Below, piece after piece: positions 1 to 7,451 of a stretch of DNA of 11,885 nucleotides. The notes beneath the pieces are model-generated. The model saw nothing but the letters and a program-made list of their open reading frames with translations. It made no database searches and was not told where the DNA came from. Numbering within the stretch: position 1 is the stretch's first letter; each line of letters begins with the position of its first letter. The position numbers and the translations under genes were made by a program. This DNA is from CAYIYO01 sp964367715 (lineage in GTDB: Bacteria; Chlamydiota; Chlamydiia; Chlamydiales; Criblamydiaceae), in contig CAYIYO010000057.1 of NCBI GenBank assembly GCA_964367715.1, positions 1 through 11,885 of the forward strand. Reading direction: 5' to 3'.

Positions 1-36
1 CCCACGCCTTAAGTGATGTCCCCCGTGACCGATTAC
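1..36. repeat. 36-bp dispersed repeat, copy 1
   Basis: This sequence begins CCCACGCCTTAAGTGAT and ends CCGTGACCGATTAC. It recurs in the same orientation at 10601-10636, with 33 of 36 positions identical (differences at positions 18, 21 and 22 of the unit). It lies just beyond the radC stop codon. At the second copy the 36-mer is the right-hand end of a hairpin-rich intergenic element, so this copy is probably the right end of a second element whose body lies outside the window. That last step is inference. Confidence 0.75.
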
Positions 37-48
37 AACAAATTTAAA

Positions 49-708
49 TTAAAAGTTTACACCACGCTGGCGCAATGAGGTATACCCCTGCTCAGCGATA
101 ATAAGGTGGTCGTTGAGAGGAATTCCAATCAGGCGTCCCCCTTCGATCAGTTTCTCTGTCAGACGGATATCTTGTGGAGAAGGCGTTGGATCGCCAGAAG
201 GGTGATTGTGAACGACGATAAAGCTGGCTGCTTTATGGCGAATGGCAGGGTAAAAGACCTCTCTGGGGTGAATTTTCGCTTCTGTGAGCGTTCCAATTGC
301 AATCGTTTCTTTACAGATGAGAAGCCCTTTAACATCTAGGAATAGTCCGATAAAATGCTCGCGCTTTTCATAGACAAGTTCATCTTTTAAAAAATTATAT
401 ACATAGAGAGGACTATCCATACGGCAGCGAATGGGACGTCCTTCATGGGAGAGGCGCAGGCCTAAGCTGAAAGAGGCCTTGAGTTGGATGGATTTTGCGT
501 GGCCGAGACCTTTTATTTGGCGAAGTTCTTCGATTGTGGCGCTGGCGAGTTCGCGGAGACTACCAAAATAAGCGAGAAGTTCTTGAGCGAGTTGTAAGAC
601 AGGCTTTCCCTTCATTCCTGTTCCTAGTAGGATGGCAATCAATTCTGCAGAGGAGATTGCTTCTGCGCCATGGCGTAGGAGACGTTCACGTGGGCGTTCT
701 TCTTCCAT
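49..708 (-). CDS. radC: RadC/UPF0758 family JAB-domain protein
   Basis: The 219-residue product matches the usual length of RadC. The N terminus (ERPRERLLRHGAEAISSAEL) is the typical family opening. A helix-hairpin-helix-like stretch lies at about 58-75 (IEELRQIKGLGHAK), and the JAB/MPN metalloprotease-like domain fills the C-terminal half. Its metal motif is HNHPSGDPTPSPQD at 167-180, with a candidate acidic partner at E117. The biological role of RadC is unsettled: it was once tied to DNA repair, and the JAMM motif suggests a zinc hydrolase. The ATG at 708 is the only sensible start because an in-frame TAA lies 15 codons or fewer upstream. The gene follows hflX after 22 bp and is probably the last gene of that operon. 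No terminator hairpin is visible after it. Confidence 0.95.
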   Translation of the reverse strand: MEEERPRERLLRHGAEAISSAELIAILLGTGMKGKPVLQLAQELLAYFGSLRELASATIEELRQIKGLGHAKSIQLKASFSLGLRLSHEGRPIRCRMDSPLYVYNFLKDELVYEKREHFIGLFLDVKGLLICKETIAIGTLTEAKIHPREVFYPAIRHKAASFIVVHNHPSGDPTPSPQDIRLTEKLIEGGRLIGIPLNDHLIIAEQGYTSLRQRGVNF

Positions 709-730
709 GGTCGCATTCCACTTTTAAATA

Positions 731-2041
731 TTAAACTTGATAACTCTTGAATTTATCTGCAAGCGGGGCTGGGAGATCGACTTTTATCAGGACATCGTTT
801 TCCTCGTAGTCACGCTCGAGGACATTTCCTGCTTCCATGATTTCACTGACAACGTTGTAGTTGCTTTGTGGAATTTTGTAGGTGGCTGTGCGGCGACGTT
901 TTTGCAATTCTTCGATCATGAGAGCGAGTAATTCATTAAATCCCGTTTTATTTTTTGCTGAGAGTTGAATGGATTTGGGGTACATCAGCCGTAGTTTGGT
1001 GATGTGAGATGGATTCTCTACTTTATCAACTTTATTTAGAATGGTGATGACTGGTTTATCTTCTGCATTAAGTTGTTTGAGGACTTCGAAAGCCGTTTCT
1101 GCTTGTTCGACTGCCATTGGGTGACTCATGTCTACCATGTGGAGGAGGATATCCGCTTCTACTGATTCTTCTAGCGTGCTTTTGAAGGCGGCGACAAGAA
1201 GGTGGGGAAGTTTACGAATAAATCCTACCGTGTCGATCAAGAGAATGTCTTGATTGTTGGGGAGGGCGTATTTACGCGTTGTGGTATCAAGAGTGGCGAA
1301 AAGTTTATCTTCGATGAAGACATCGGCATCTGTTAAGGCTTTTAGTAGGGTGGATTTGCCGGCGTTGGTGTAGCCGATGATGGCAAAGACCGGAATTTCC
1401 GAGCGTATACGTGCAGCGCGCTGTGTTTTACGGTAGTGGTGCACTTCGTCTAGTTCGCTCTCTAAGCTTGCGATGCGTTTTTTTAGGAGACGACGGTCGA
1501 TTTCAATTTGCTTTTCGCCTTCTCCTTTAAGGTAGCCGCCACCGCCGGATCCCCCTCCGCCACTTGTTCCTGATTGGCGGGAAAGGTGAGTCCAGAGCCG
1601 TTTTAGACGCGGGGCTTCGTATTTTACTTGTGCGAGGGCAATTTGCAAGCAGGCTTCTTTTGTTTGTGCGCGCTGTGCGAAGACTTCGAGGATGACCCCT
1701 GTGCGGTCCATGACTTCACACTGGCATTCTTTTTCAAGATTGCGTTGTTGTGCCGGAGTGATTTCGTCGTCGAAAATGATGAGGTCCAGTGCCTTTTCTT
1801 TGGCTAAGAGTTTTAGTTCTTCGATTTTTCCTGTACCGATGAGTGTTGCTGCTTCGAATTTGCGGACATTGCAGAGCATTTTTTCGGTGACGTCTACTCC
1901 ATAGGTTTCACAAAGAAGTTGTAATTCTTCTAGATGTTCACTTGCCAGGTCCTTCTCGCGGCTATCTTTATAGACGCTGATCAGCAGTGCTTTTTTCTTT
2001 TGGATCGTTTCGACTGTTTTTTCTTCTTTAGATTTTGCCAT
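731..2041 (-). CDS. hflX: GTPase HflX
   Basis: This is a 436-residue ribosome-associated GTPase. In other bacteria HflX binds the 50S subunit and splits or rescues stalled ribosomes under stress. The N-terminal HflX domain (about 15-155) is followed by a linker and then the G domain, with G1 GYTNAGKS at 223-230, G3 DTVGF at 270-274, G4 NKVD at 336-339 and G5 SAK at 361-363. The family signature WTHLSRQ...YLKGEGEKQIEIDRRLL spans about 150-185. Between its halves is a glycine-rich insert (GTSGGGGSGGGG, 158-169) longer than the short glycine stretch in E. coli HflX. The ATG lies 3 bp after the stop of the upstream hydrolase gene, so the two are probably translationally coupled. Confidence 0.95.
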   Translation of the reverse strand: MAKSKEEKTVETIQKKKALLISVYKDSREKDLASEHLEELQLLCETYGVDVTEKMLCNVRKFEAATLIGTGKIEELKLLAKEKALDLIIFDDEITPAQQRNLEKECQCEVMDRTGVILEVFAQRAQTKEACLQIALAQVKYEAPRLKRLWTHLSRQSGTSGGGGSGGGGYLKGEGEKQIEIDRRLLKKRIASLESELDEVHHYRKTQRAARIRSEIPVFAIIGYTNAGKSTLLKALTDADVFIEDKLFATLDTTTRKYALPNNQDILLIDTVGFIRKLPHLLVAAFKSTLEESVEADILLHMVDMSHPMAVEQAETAFEVLKQLNAEDKPVITILNKVDKVENPSHITKLRLMYPKSIQLSAKNKTGFNELLALMIEELQKRRRTATYKIPQSNYNVVSEIMEAGNVLERDYEENDVLIKVDLPAPLADKFKSYQV

Positions 2042-2044
2042 TGT

Positions 2045-2830
2045 TCACTCGGGAGTAAAGGAAATTTCCAGACCATCGTACGCCAAATGGACATTCGAAG
2101 GCAAGCTGCGTTCGACGGATTCGTGTTTAAGTTCATGAGAAATATGCGTTAGCCATGTTGTCTTTGCCCCCACTTTTTGTGCGAAAGCGATTGCTTGGTC
2201 GACAGAAAAATGGAAAATCGAGGGGGTGGGCCGGAGGGCACTAATAATCAGCGTTTCAATTCCGACTAAATCTTCAAAAATAGAATCTGGATAGTCGTGG
2301 ATGTCGGAAATGTAGGCTAAATTTCCAAATCGGAATCCATTCACTTTCATTCCCATCTGATGGTAGGTGACGATTCCTATCTTCACGCCAAGAAACTCTT
2401 CCACTCCCCTTTCTTCTTTTAGAAACTGCAAGGAAATTTTTGGAATAAAAGGACGCAACGGATCTTTTGGTTTAAAAATATATCCAAAGCGCTCATTTAG
2501 TTCTTCCGCAGTTTCCCTAGAAACAAGACATGGAATTGGTTCCTTCGTATAGATCGGATAGACACGCAACTCATCCACACTTGCTGTATGGTCATGATGT
2601 GCATGCGTGATGAGAGCTCCGTCCAACCGATCAATGCCATAACGCAACGCCTGTTCGCGGAAGTCCGGTCCGCAATCGATCAATAGACGCGTCTTATCAA
2701 CCGTCACTAAAGCGGAGACGCGCAAGCGTTTGTCGTAAGGAGAAGGCGATTGACAGACCTCGCAGGAGCATCCGATCATTGGAACGCCCATGGACCCTCC
2801 CGTCCCTAGAAACAAAAATTTTCCTAACAT
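2045..2830 (-). CDS. PhnP-type metallo-beta-lactamase-fold hydrolase
   Basis: This 261-residue MBL-fold protein carries the metal-binding motif HAHHDH at 76-81, preceded by the fold's LLIDCGPD strand-loop (49-56). Further candidate ligands are D176 (YISDIHD) and H229/H232 near the C terminus (LTHISHE). The N-terminal GTGGSMGVPMIGCSCEVC (9-26) with paired cysteines is characteristic of the PhnP/YycJ-like branch, where PhnP is a cyclic phosphodiesterase and the Cys cluster binds zinc. There are no phosphonate genes nearby, so the phosphonate role should not be transferred; a phosphodiesterase or nuclease activity is the more general expectation. The ATG has GAGAG upstream. The gene starts 10 bases beyond the preceding stop and ends 3 bases before hflX. 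Confidence 0.88.
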   Translation of the reverse strand: MLGKFLFLGTGGSMGVPMIGCSCEVCQSPSPYDKRLRVSALVTVDKTRLLIDCGPDFREQALRYGIDRLDGALITHAHHDHTASVDELRVYPIYTKEPIPCLVSRETAEELNERFGYIFKPKDPLRPFIPKISLQFLKEERGVEEFLGVKIGIVTYHQMGMKVNGFRFGNLAYISDIHDYPDSIFEDLVGIETLIISALRPTPSIFHFSVDQAIAFAQKVGAKTTWLTHISHELKHESVERSLPSNVHLAYDGLEISFTPE

Positions 2831-2840
2831 ATCGACTCTC

Positions 2841-3431
2841 TTATTGTGGAATCATTAAAGTCATCAGCCGTTGATAAATGCCTGGATGGTTGAAATACGC
2901 CCAACTGTCCTGCTTTTGCCCTTCGCGTAATTGGATGCGGTAATCGTTTCCTTGGCTAGCGAAAACGATGTGCTGAAATACTTTTGTTGTTGCTGAGACG
3001 AATTCTTTTTTTTCTGGCCGTACCCGTATGGTAAGCGTTGCAGGATTTCCCGTATTAAACGTTTGCAGAGCGTCGTCGGGTAGAGGAGATATGCTTTTAT
3101 CTTGCGAAAGGAGTGTATAGAGGTTTTTATAATGTTCAAGATCGACGTCCACTTTTTTCCAACGCTTTGTTGAGTGGTCAAAAAAAGAAAGTTCAATGCT
3201 GTCAAATACAAAACGCGTAACCGCTCCTGTGTTCGGATGTGTATCGTTATAGTTGATCAAAGCGATAACTTCAGGCGAAAGAAGAGCATCCCGCGCTGCA
3301 TAATTTTCTGAGGGGCTATAATAGAGAATTAAAGAAATTGCCAAGACTAGAGCGGAAAGCGTGCTCGCAGACATTAAAAAAAGAAAGTTTCTAATCTGTT
3401 TCCTTGTTGAAACGCCTTGATTTTCTTCCAT
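2841..3431 (-). CDS. Hypothetical membrane-anchored protein
   Basis: I do not recognise a family for this 196-residue product. The N terminus is short and basic (residues 1-14, with RKQIR), followed by one hydrophobic helix at about 15-37 (NFLFLMSASTLSALVLAISL). This reads as an uncleaved signal anchor, giving a mostly extracytoplasmic domain of about 155 residues. That domain is soluble-looking, has no cysteines, and includes a segment rich in charged and aromatic residues (FDHSTKRWKKVDVDLEHYKN, about 83-102). A ribosome-binding site AGAAGG lies about 7 bases before the ATG. It is the first gene of the leftward run to the MBL hydrolase, hflX and radC, so its promoter should lie in 3432-3545. 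Conservation next to hflX in other chlamydiae would be the best clue to its function. Confidence 0.8.
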   Translation of the reverse strand: MEENQGVSTRKQIRNFLFLMSASTLSALVLAISLILYYSPSENYAARDALLSPEVIALINYNDTHPNTGAVTRFVFDSIELSFFDHSTKRWKKVDVDLEHYKNLYTLLSQDKSISPLPDDALQTFNTGNPATLTIRVRPEKKEFVSATTKVFQHIVFASQGNDYRIQLREGQKQDSWAYFNHPGIYQRLMTLMIPQ

Positions 3432-3484
3432 AAAATCCCTTCTCTGAAGCTTTAAAGTGTGCTATCCTACTATACCGTTCGTGG

Positions 3485-3504
3485 TTCAAAATTTGATTTT
3501 TGAA
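3485..3504. promoter_or_regulatory. Inverted repeat in divergent promoter region
   Basis: TTCAAAA (3485-3491) and TTTTGAA (3498-3504) form a perfect 7-bp inverted repeat with a 6-bp centre, between two divergent genes. It overlaps the rightward -35 candidate TTGATT. It also overlaps a weak leftward candidate for the 2841-3431 gene: TTGAAC at 3484-3489, then 17 bp, then GATAGC at 3461-3466. Position and symmetry suit an operator, but the region is A/T-rich and chance symmetry is possible. Confidence 0.3.
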
Positions 3505-3520
3505 TTCACTTGTGTATACT
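3493..3520 (+). promoter_or_regulatory. Sigma70-type promoter for the DAO oxidoreductase gene
   Basis: TTGATT (3493-3498) and TATACT (3515-3520) are separated by 16 bp. The predicted start of transcription is near 3527, about 19 bases before the ATG at 3546. The boxes match the consensus at four (-35) and five (-10) of six positions. Confidence 0.5.
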
Positions 3521-3545
3521 TTAAATAATTATTAAAAGAACGACA

Positions 3546-4529
3546 ATGAAAATAGCGATTATAGGCGCAGGATTTGCAGGTTTAGCCTCTGCATGGTTCC
3601 TTAAAGAGAAATATCCTGAATCGGAAGTGACGATCCTCGACAAAACAGGGATCGGAGCGGGCGCTTCGGGCGTCGCTGCAGGCCTTCTCCACGCCTATGC
3701 CGGAAGCCGCTCCAAGCTGAATTGGAAAGGACAAGAGGCCTATCTCGAATCAAAAAATTTACTTGATAAATCGTCAGAAATTTTAGGAATGCCTACCTAT
3801 AAAAAGAGAGGACTTCTTCGCCCCATCCTCACCGAAGAACAACACATACACTTTCGTGAAGCGGCTGAAACTTTCTCTGATATTCGCTGGCTAGAAAGCA
3901 CAGAGTGTCAAGAATGGGCTCCTGGAGTAGCCGATGCGCCTGGAATTTTTATTGCGTCGGCACTTACTGTCGATCCTTTGCTTTATATGAAAGGATTGTG
4001 GATGTTATGCGAATCTAAAGGAGTGCAATTCGAGAAGCGGTGTTTGGCCAGCCTGCAAGAGTTGGATGCGTATACGTTTATTATTATCGCTTTAGGAGCT
4101 GACACACAACTGCTGCCGGAGCTTTCCCATTTGCCTTTAACACGCATTAAGGGGCAAATTTTAGAATTTGCGTGGCCAGAAGGAGTACCTCTTCCACGCA
4201 CTGCAGTGAACTCTCAAGTCTACCTGTTGCCCGATCCTATCACAAACACCTGCCTCGTCGGGTCGACCTTTGAACGGCATTTTAGCGATGCTGGACCTGA
4301 TATAGAAAGAGCGATGGCGTTATTGCATCCAAAGCTATGTGCAATGTACCCTGCATTTGCTCACGCACAACCTTTACGGTGTATGACCGGCGTACGCGCG
4401 TCGGCACCTCAGCACATGCCTTATGTAAAAGCGATTACTCCTCGTTGCTGGGTATTTTCTGGCTTGGGTTCGAAGGGGCTTCTCTATCATGCCCTTATCG
4501 CAAAGACACTGTGTGCGTCTATTTCGTGA
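3546..4529 (+). CDS. FAD-dependent oxidoreductase, DAO family
   Basis: This 327-residue flavoprotein has an N-terminal Rossmann dinucleotide motif, IIGAGFAGLASAWFL (5-19), with the acidic end of strand 2 at D32. The next conserved block, GASGVAAGLLHAYAG (about 38-52), resembles the FAD-binding block of D-amino-acid/glycine oxidases and of the MnmC oxidase domain. The C-terminal GVRASAPQHMPYV and FSGLGSKGLLYHALIA blocks are the matching distal FAD contacts. It should oxidise a secondary or primary amine, but the substrate cannot be read from sequence. D-amino-acid dehydrogenase, glycine/sarcosine oxidase and MnmC(o)-like roles all remain possible. No thi genes and no MnmC methyltransferase domain are present. 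It is a lone plus-strand gene, convergent with the cysteine desulfurase gene with only 13 bp between their stops and no visible terminator. Confidence 0.85.
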   Translation: MKIAIIGAGFAGLASAWFLKEKYPESEVTILDKTGIGAGASGVAAGLLHAYAGSRSKLNWKGQEAYLESKNLLDKSSEILGMPTYKKRGLLRPILTEEQHIHFREAAETFSDIRWLESTECQEWAPGVADAPGIFIASALTVDPLLYMKGLWMLCESKGVQFEKRCLASLQELDAYTFIIIALGADTQLLPELSHLPLTRIKGQILEFAWPEGVPLPRTAVNSQVYLLPDPITNTCLVGSTFERHFSDAGPDIERAMALLHPKLCAMYPAFAHAQPLRCMTGVRASAPQHMPYVKAITPRCWVFSGLGSKGLLYHALIAKTLCASIS

Positions 4530-4542
4530 ACGGGACCGCAAA

Positions 4543-5679
4543 TCAACTTCTGCTGGAGAGTTTATTTGCAGTCGTGCCGATGAGGGTGATCGCGCGCTCG
4601 ATTTCTTCTTCAGTGGTCATGCGGCTTAAAGACAAACGAATCGAGCTGCTGGCTTCGTCCTGACCTAATCCCATATTCAGAAGGATACGAGAAGGCTCAA
4701 GCGCTCCTGACGCACAGGCGGATCCATGACTGACAGAGATTCCTTGTCGATCTAATAGTGTCAGTAACGCTTCCCCTTCGACTCCAGGAAATTGCACATT
4801 TAAGGTATTCGCTGTACGAGGACCTTCTCCATTCACAATCAGAGGAGGAAAAAGCGCGCGGATCCCTTCTTCTAGACGATCGCGCAGTTTTCGCATCCGA
4901 GGAATTGCTGTTGGCATTTCTTCTTTTAACAATTCAATTGCCTTTGCTATTCCTAGGATCCCGGGAAGATTCTGTGTTCCGCCTCGTCGTCCAAACTCAT
5001 GATCTCCGCCAATAATCAAAGGCTCTAACGGAAGCTTGCGTCGAATAATTGCTACGCCGACTCCGGTCGATGCATGAATTTTATGTCCGCTAAAGCAGAT
5101 AGCGGATACCCCAGGGGGAATGGTGATTTCTTCTTTTCCTAATAACGCAACACCATCAATAACGAGAGGAATTTTTGCTTCTTCGGCAACTGCAGCAATG
5201 GCTTTCCAGTCGGTGAGAACTCCGGTTTCATTGTTCGCTGCCATGAGGATAATTAAACGTGTGTTAGGTTTTATGGCTGCTCGCACCATTTCTGGTGTCG
5301 GGGCGCCACGGCGTCCTACTTCAAGGGAGGTGATTTCTACTCCCTTTTCTTGTGCCCATTGCATGCAGCGATAGACGGCAGCGTGCTCAACATTTGTTGT
5401 GATGGCATGGCCGCCAGGTTTTTTTTCAAAAAATCCCTTTATAATCATCGTGAGAGCTTCGGTTGCCCCTGAAGTGAAGACCACTTCCATCGCCTTGACA
5501 CCAAATGCTGCGGCCACTTTTTGGCGTGCATTTGCTAGCTCCTTCATGGCGTGTTGGCCGTCGGCGTGGACACTAGAGGGGTTTCCTTTTACAGTTGTTA
5601 GAATACGCACCATTTCTTCAATGACGCGAGGGTCTACCGGTGTGCTGGCATTATTATCGAGATAGATAGAGGGATTCAT
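4543..5679 (-). CDS. nifS: Cysteine desulfurase, NifS/IscS family
   Basis: This 378-residue fold-type I PLP enzyme should remove sulfur from L-cysteine as an enzyme persulfide for Fe-S cluster and thio-cofactor assembly. Visible features are YLDNNASTP (6-14), SGATEA (70-75), the PLP-stacking His in VEHAAV (H99), NNETG (149-153), D175 for the pyridine nitrogen, the Schiff-base lysine in SGHKIH (K200), RRGGTQN (231-237), and the catalytic cysteine in SHGSACASG (C322). The segment DGVALLGK (175-182) has Ala178 where IscS/NifS enzymes normally have Gln (DAVQxxGK or DATQSVGK). The short active-site loop after C322 fits the NifS/IscS rather than the SufS group. The ATG overlaps the upstream PP2C stop as ATGA, which implies translational coupling. 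No iscU-like scaffold gene is in the window. Confidence 0.92.
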   Translation of the reverse strand: MNPSIYLDNNASTPVDPRVIEEMVRILTTVKGNPSSVHADGQHAMKELANARQKVAAAFGVKAMEVVFTSGATEALTMIIKGFFEKKPGGHAITTNVEHAAVYRCMQWAQEKGVEITSLEVGRRGAPTPEMVRAAIKPNTRLIILMAANNETGVLTDWKAIAAVAEEAKIPLVIDGVALLGKEEITIPPGVSAICFSGHKIHASTGVGVAIIRRKLPLEPLIIGGDHEFGRRGGTQNLPGILGIAKAIELLKEEMPTAIPRMRKLRDRLEEGIRALFPPLIVNGEGPRTANTLNVQFPGVEGEALLTLLDRQGISVSHGSACASGALEPSRILLNMGLGQDEASSSIRLSLSRMTTEEEIERAITLIGTTANKLSSRS

Positions 5680-6452
5680 GGGAGAGGAAGCGCCTCAACT
5701 TTAAGGACGATGACTGTAATGTTATCATTGCCACCCTTCTTTTTGGCTTCTTCAACAAGGGCATCGGCTTGTGCTTCTGTGGAGGGAAGTTTATTGAGAA
5801 TACACTCAATTTCTCCTGGCAACAGATGATCCGAAAGACCATCGGTGCAAAGCAAAAGAATATCCCCTTCTTTGACATCGGACTGGTAGAGGGAAGGTTC
5901 AACGGAGGCTTCTGTTCCGACAGCGCGGGTGATGATATTTTTGTATTGGAATTCGCTTGCTTGGCTTTCGTCGATTTCCCCTGTTTCCACGAGATCGCGG
6001 AAAAGGGAGTGGTCTCTTGTCAGCTGTTGAATTTTATAGTTGCGTAGGCGATAGATGCGGCTGTCCCCCACATTGGCAAAGACGATTCCTTTGGAGTGAA
6101 AGTGGATGCAACAAAATGTTGTCCCCATTCCACGCAGTTGCGGATCATTTCTACCCATTTCATGTAACATGCGATTCACAAATTCGATAGCCTGACGCAT
6201 GGCGTCTTTGATTTTGCTGAGAGAAAGTTCTTTATTTTTATGGTTAAAGATTTTTTCCATTAGATCGCAAAAAGAAGAGACTGCGTTTGAAGCAGCGACT
6301 TCTCCGGCGCGATGGCCACCCATTCCATCTGCTAGGACATAAAGTTGATGTTCGGGGAGTTCTGCCCACACATCTTCGTTATTTTCTCTAACAAGACCAA
6401 CATCTGACATGCCTGTGGCAATTACTTTATAAGACATAAGGCCGATGACCAT
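5676..6452 (-). CDS. PP2C-family serine/threonine protein phosphatase
   Basis: This 258-residue (as called) Mn/Mg-dependent phosphatase carries all the main PP2C motifs: SDVGLVRENNED (16-27), LADGMGGHRAGE (40-51), GMGTTF (108-113), VGDSRIYRLR (128-137), TDGLSDHL (203-210) and the terminal GGNDNITVIVL (240-250). Metal-binding aspartates are D27, D42, D204 and D243. It should oppose Hanks-type Ser/Thr kinases, which chlamydiae possess. The start is uncertain: the ATG at 6452 gives MVIGLM..., but a second ATG at 6437 (Met6) fits the family equally well and leaves a leader of about 26 nt from the predicted promoter instead of about 11 nt. The stop overlaps the nifS start as ATGA. Related chlamydial genomes, as I recall, also pair PP2C with a NifS-like gene. 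Confidence 0.93.
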   Translation of the reverse strand: MVIGLMSYKVIATGMSDVGLVRENNEDVWAELPEHQLYVLADGMGGHRAGEVAASNAVSSFCDLMEKIFNHKNKELSLSKIKDAMRQAIEFVNRMLHEMGRNDPQLRGMGTTFCCIHFHSKGIVFANVGDSRIYRLRNYKIQQLTRDHSLFRDLVETGEIDESQASEFQYKNIITRAVGTEASVEPSLYQSDVKEGDILLLCTDGLSDHLLPGEIECILNKLPSTEAQADALVEEAKKKGGNDNITVIVLKVEALPLP

Positions 6453-6469
6453 AAAAGGTATTCTCTTGG

Positions 6470-6498
6470 TATAAAGATATCCGATTTTTAATTGTAAA
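6470..6498 (-). promoter_or_regulatory. Candidate promoter for the PP2C-nifS pair
   Basis: Read on the minus strand, TTTACA (6498-6493) and TTTATA (6475-6470) are separated by 17 bp. Each box matches the sigma70 consensus at about four to five positions. Transcription would begin near 6463. The -35 box overlaps the weak -35 of the divergent CPBP promoter, so the two directions may compete. Confidence 0.4.
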
Positions 6499-6513
6499 TC
6501 TATCCATTTGTTA

Positions 6514-6522
6514 TGTTATAAT
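6514..6522 (+). promoter_or_regulatory. Extended -10 promoter for the CPBP protease gene
   Basis: TGTTATAAT is a perfect extended -10 element (TGnTATAAT). The best -35 is TTGTAA at 6492-6497, with a long 19-bp spacer; extended -10 promoters tolerate a weak -35. Initiation would fall at about 6529-6530, on or next to the ATG at 6530. Confidence 0.55.
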
Positions 6523-6529
6523 CTAACAC

Positions 6530-7408
6530 ATGCATCCGTCAACCACAACAACAGAAAATTTTATTTTTATTATTACCGTTCTTTGTTTTGGATGCCTCAC
6601 CTCCCTTTTCGCGTATCACCTCGGGTACTATACCCTTCCAAAAGAACAAGAAAAAACAACGCTGACGTTTATGGATGTTGTTAAAGTTTTTTTTATTTTT
6701 CTTTGCGTTCCCCTTGTTATGGTTCCGGCACTTTTCATGCTGATTATATGGATCCAAACCGGAAATTTTCCTTCTTCGGCCTCCCTTTCCGTTTCTGAAG
6801 AGATGCAAGGATGGCTAAACATTATTTTAATTGGACTCACCACTGCTGCTCTTCTTTTATTTTATTTTTGTTTAGGAAAAAATAAAAAACGATCGATTTT
6901 GCGCAGCAAGGCATTTCATTTCTTTTCTTGTATTGAAGGGATAAAAATGGGGGGCGTCACCTGGCTCGTTGCTTTTCCACTGGTGGTTGGGATTGGACAA
7001 TTGGTTGCGATGGCCACCTATTGGTTTTTTGATCGCGTTCCTTTGGAGCAGGTGGCAGTGAAACAGCTAAAAGCATCTTTGAATGACCCTTTTCTCTTTT
7101 GGGTCGTTTCGTTTGGGATCGTTGGAATTGTCCCTTTTCTGGAAGAGTTCATTTTTAGAGGATGTTTACAGACATGGGTTAAACAGCGCTTTGGACTATT
7201 TTTTTCTATTGTTTTTAGCGCGTTCATTTTTGCATGCTTCCATTTTTCTCCTAGTCAGGGGATCGGCAATACAGAATTGATTATTTCTTTAACAATTTTG
7301 GGAAGCTACCTAGGCTTTATCTATGAACGACAGCAGTCCTTAAGTGCACCGTATGCACTGCATGCCGTTTTCAATGGCGTCAGCACCTTATTAATCGCAC
7401 TAGAATAA
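6530..7408 (+). CDS. CPBP (CAAX/Abi) family intramembrane metalloprotease
   Basis: This is a 292-residue polytopic membrane protein. Hydrophobic segments lie at about 11-32, 50-76, 95-114, 143-166, 187-204, 222-240 and 250-266. The family's three signatures are present in the C-terminal half: EEFIFRG at 205-211 (EExxxRG), FACFH at 234-238 (FxxxH) and HAVFN at 278-282 (HxxxN). These are the glutamates, histidines and asparagine proposed to form the metal site of type II CAAX prenyl-protease homologues. Bacterial members cut or bind membrane-embedded substrates; the target here is unknown. An in-frame TAA at 6524-6526 blocks any upstream start, and no ribosome-binding site precedes the ATG, so the mRNA may be leaderless. 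It is followed after 43 bp by the small Cys-rich gene. Confidence 0.88.
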   Translation: MHPSTTTTENFIFIITVLCFGCLTSLFAYHLGYYTLPKEQEKTTLTFMDVVKVFFIFLCVPLVMVPALFMLIIWIQTGNFPSSASLSVSEEMQGWLNIILIGLTTAALLLFYFCLGKNKKRSILRSKAFHFFSCIEGIKMGGVTWLVAFPLVVGIGQLVAMATYWFFDRVPLEQVAVKQLKASLNDPFLFWVVSFGIVGIVPFLEEFIFRGCLQTWVKQRFGLFFSIVFSAFIFACFHFSPSQGIGNTELIISLTILGSYLGFIYERQQSLSAPYALHAVFNGVSTLLIALE

Positions 7409-7451
7409 AACATTCCGCTTCGTTATCATCGAGAAAAAGGGGAATTTTTAT

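Noticed and set aside
4530..4542. Bidirectional terminator between the DAO and nifS genes
   Set aside because: Only 13 bp separate the stops and no stem-loop with a T-run can be drawn there.
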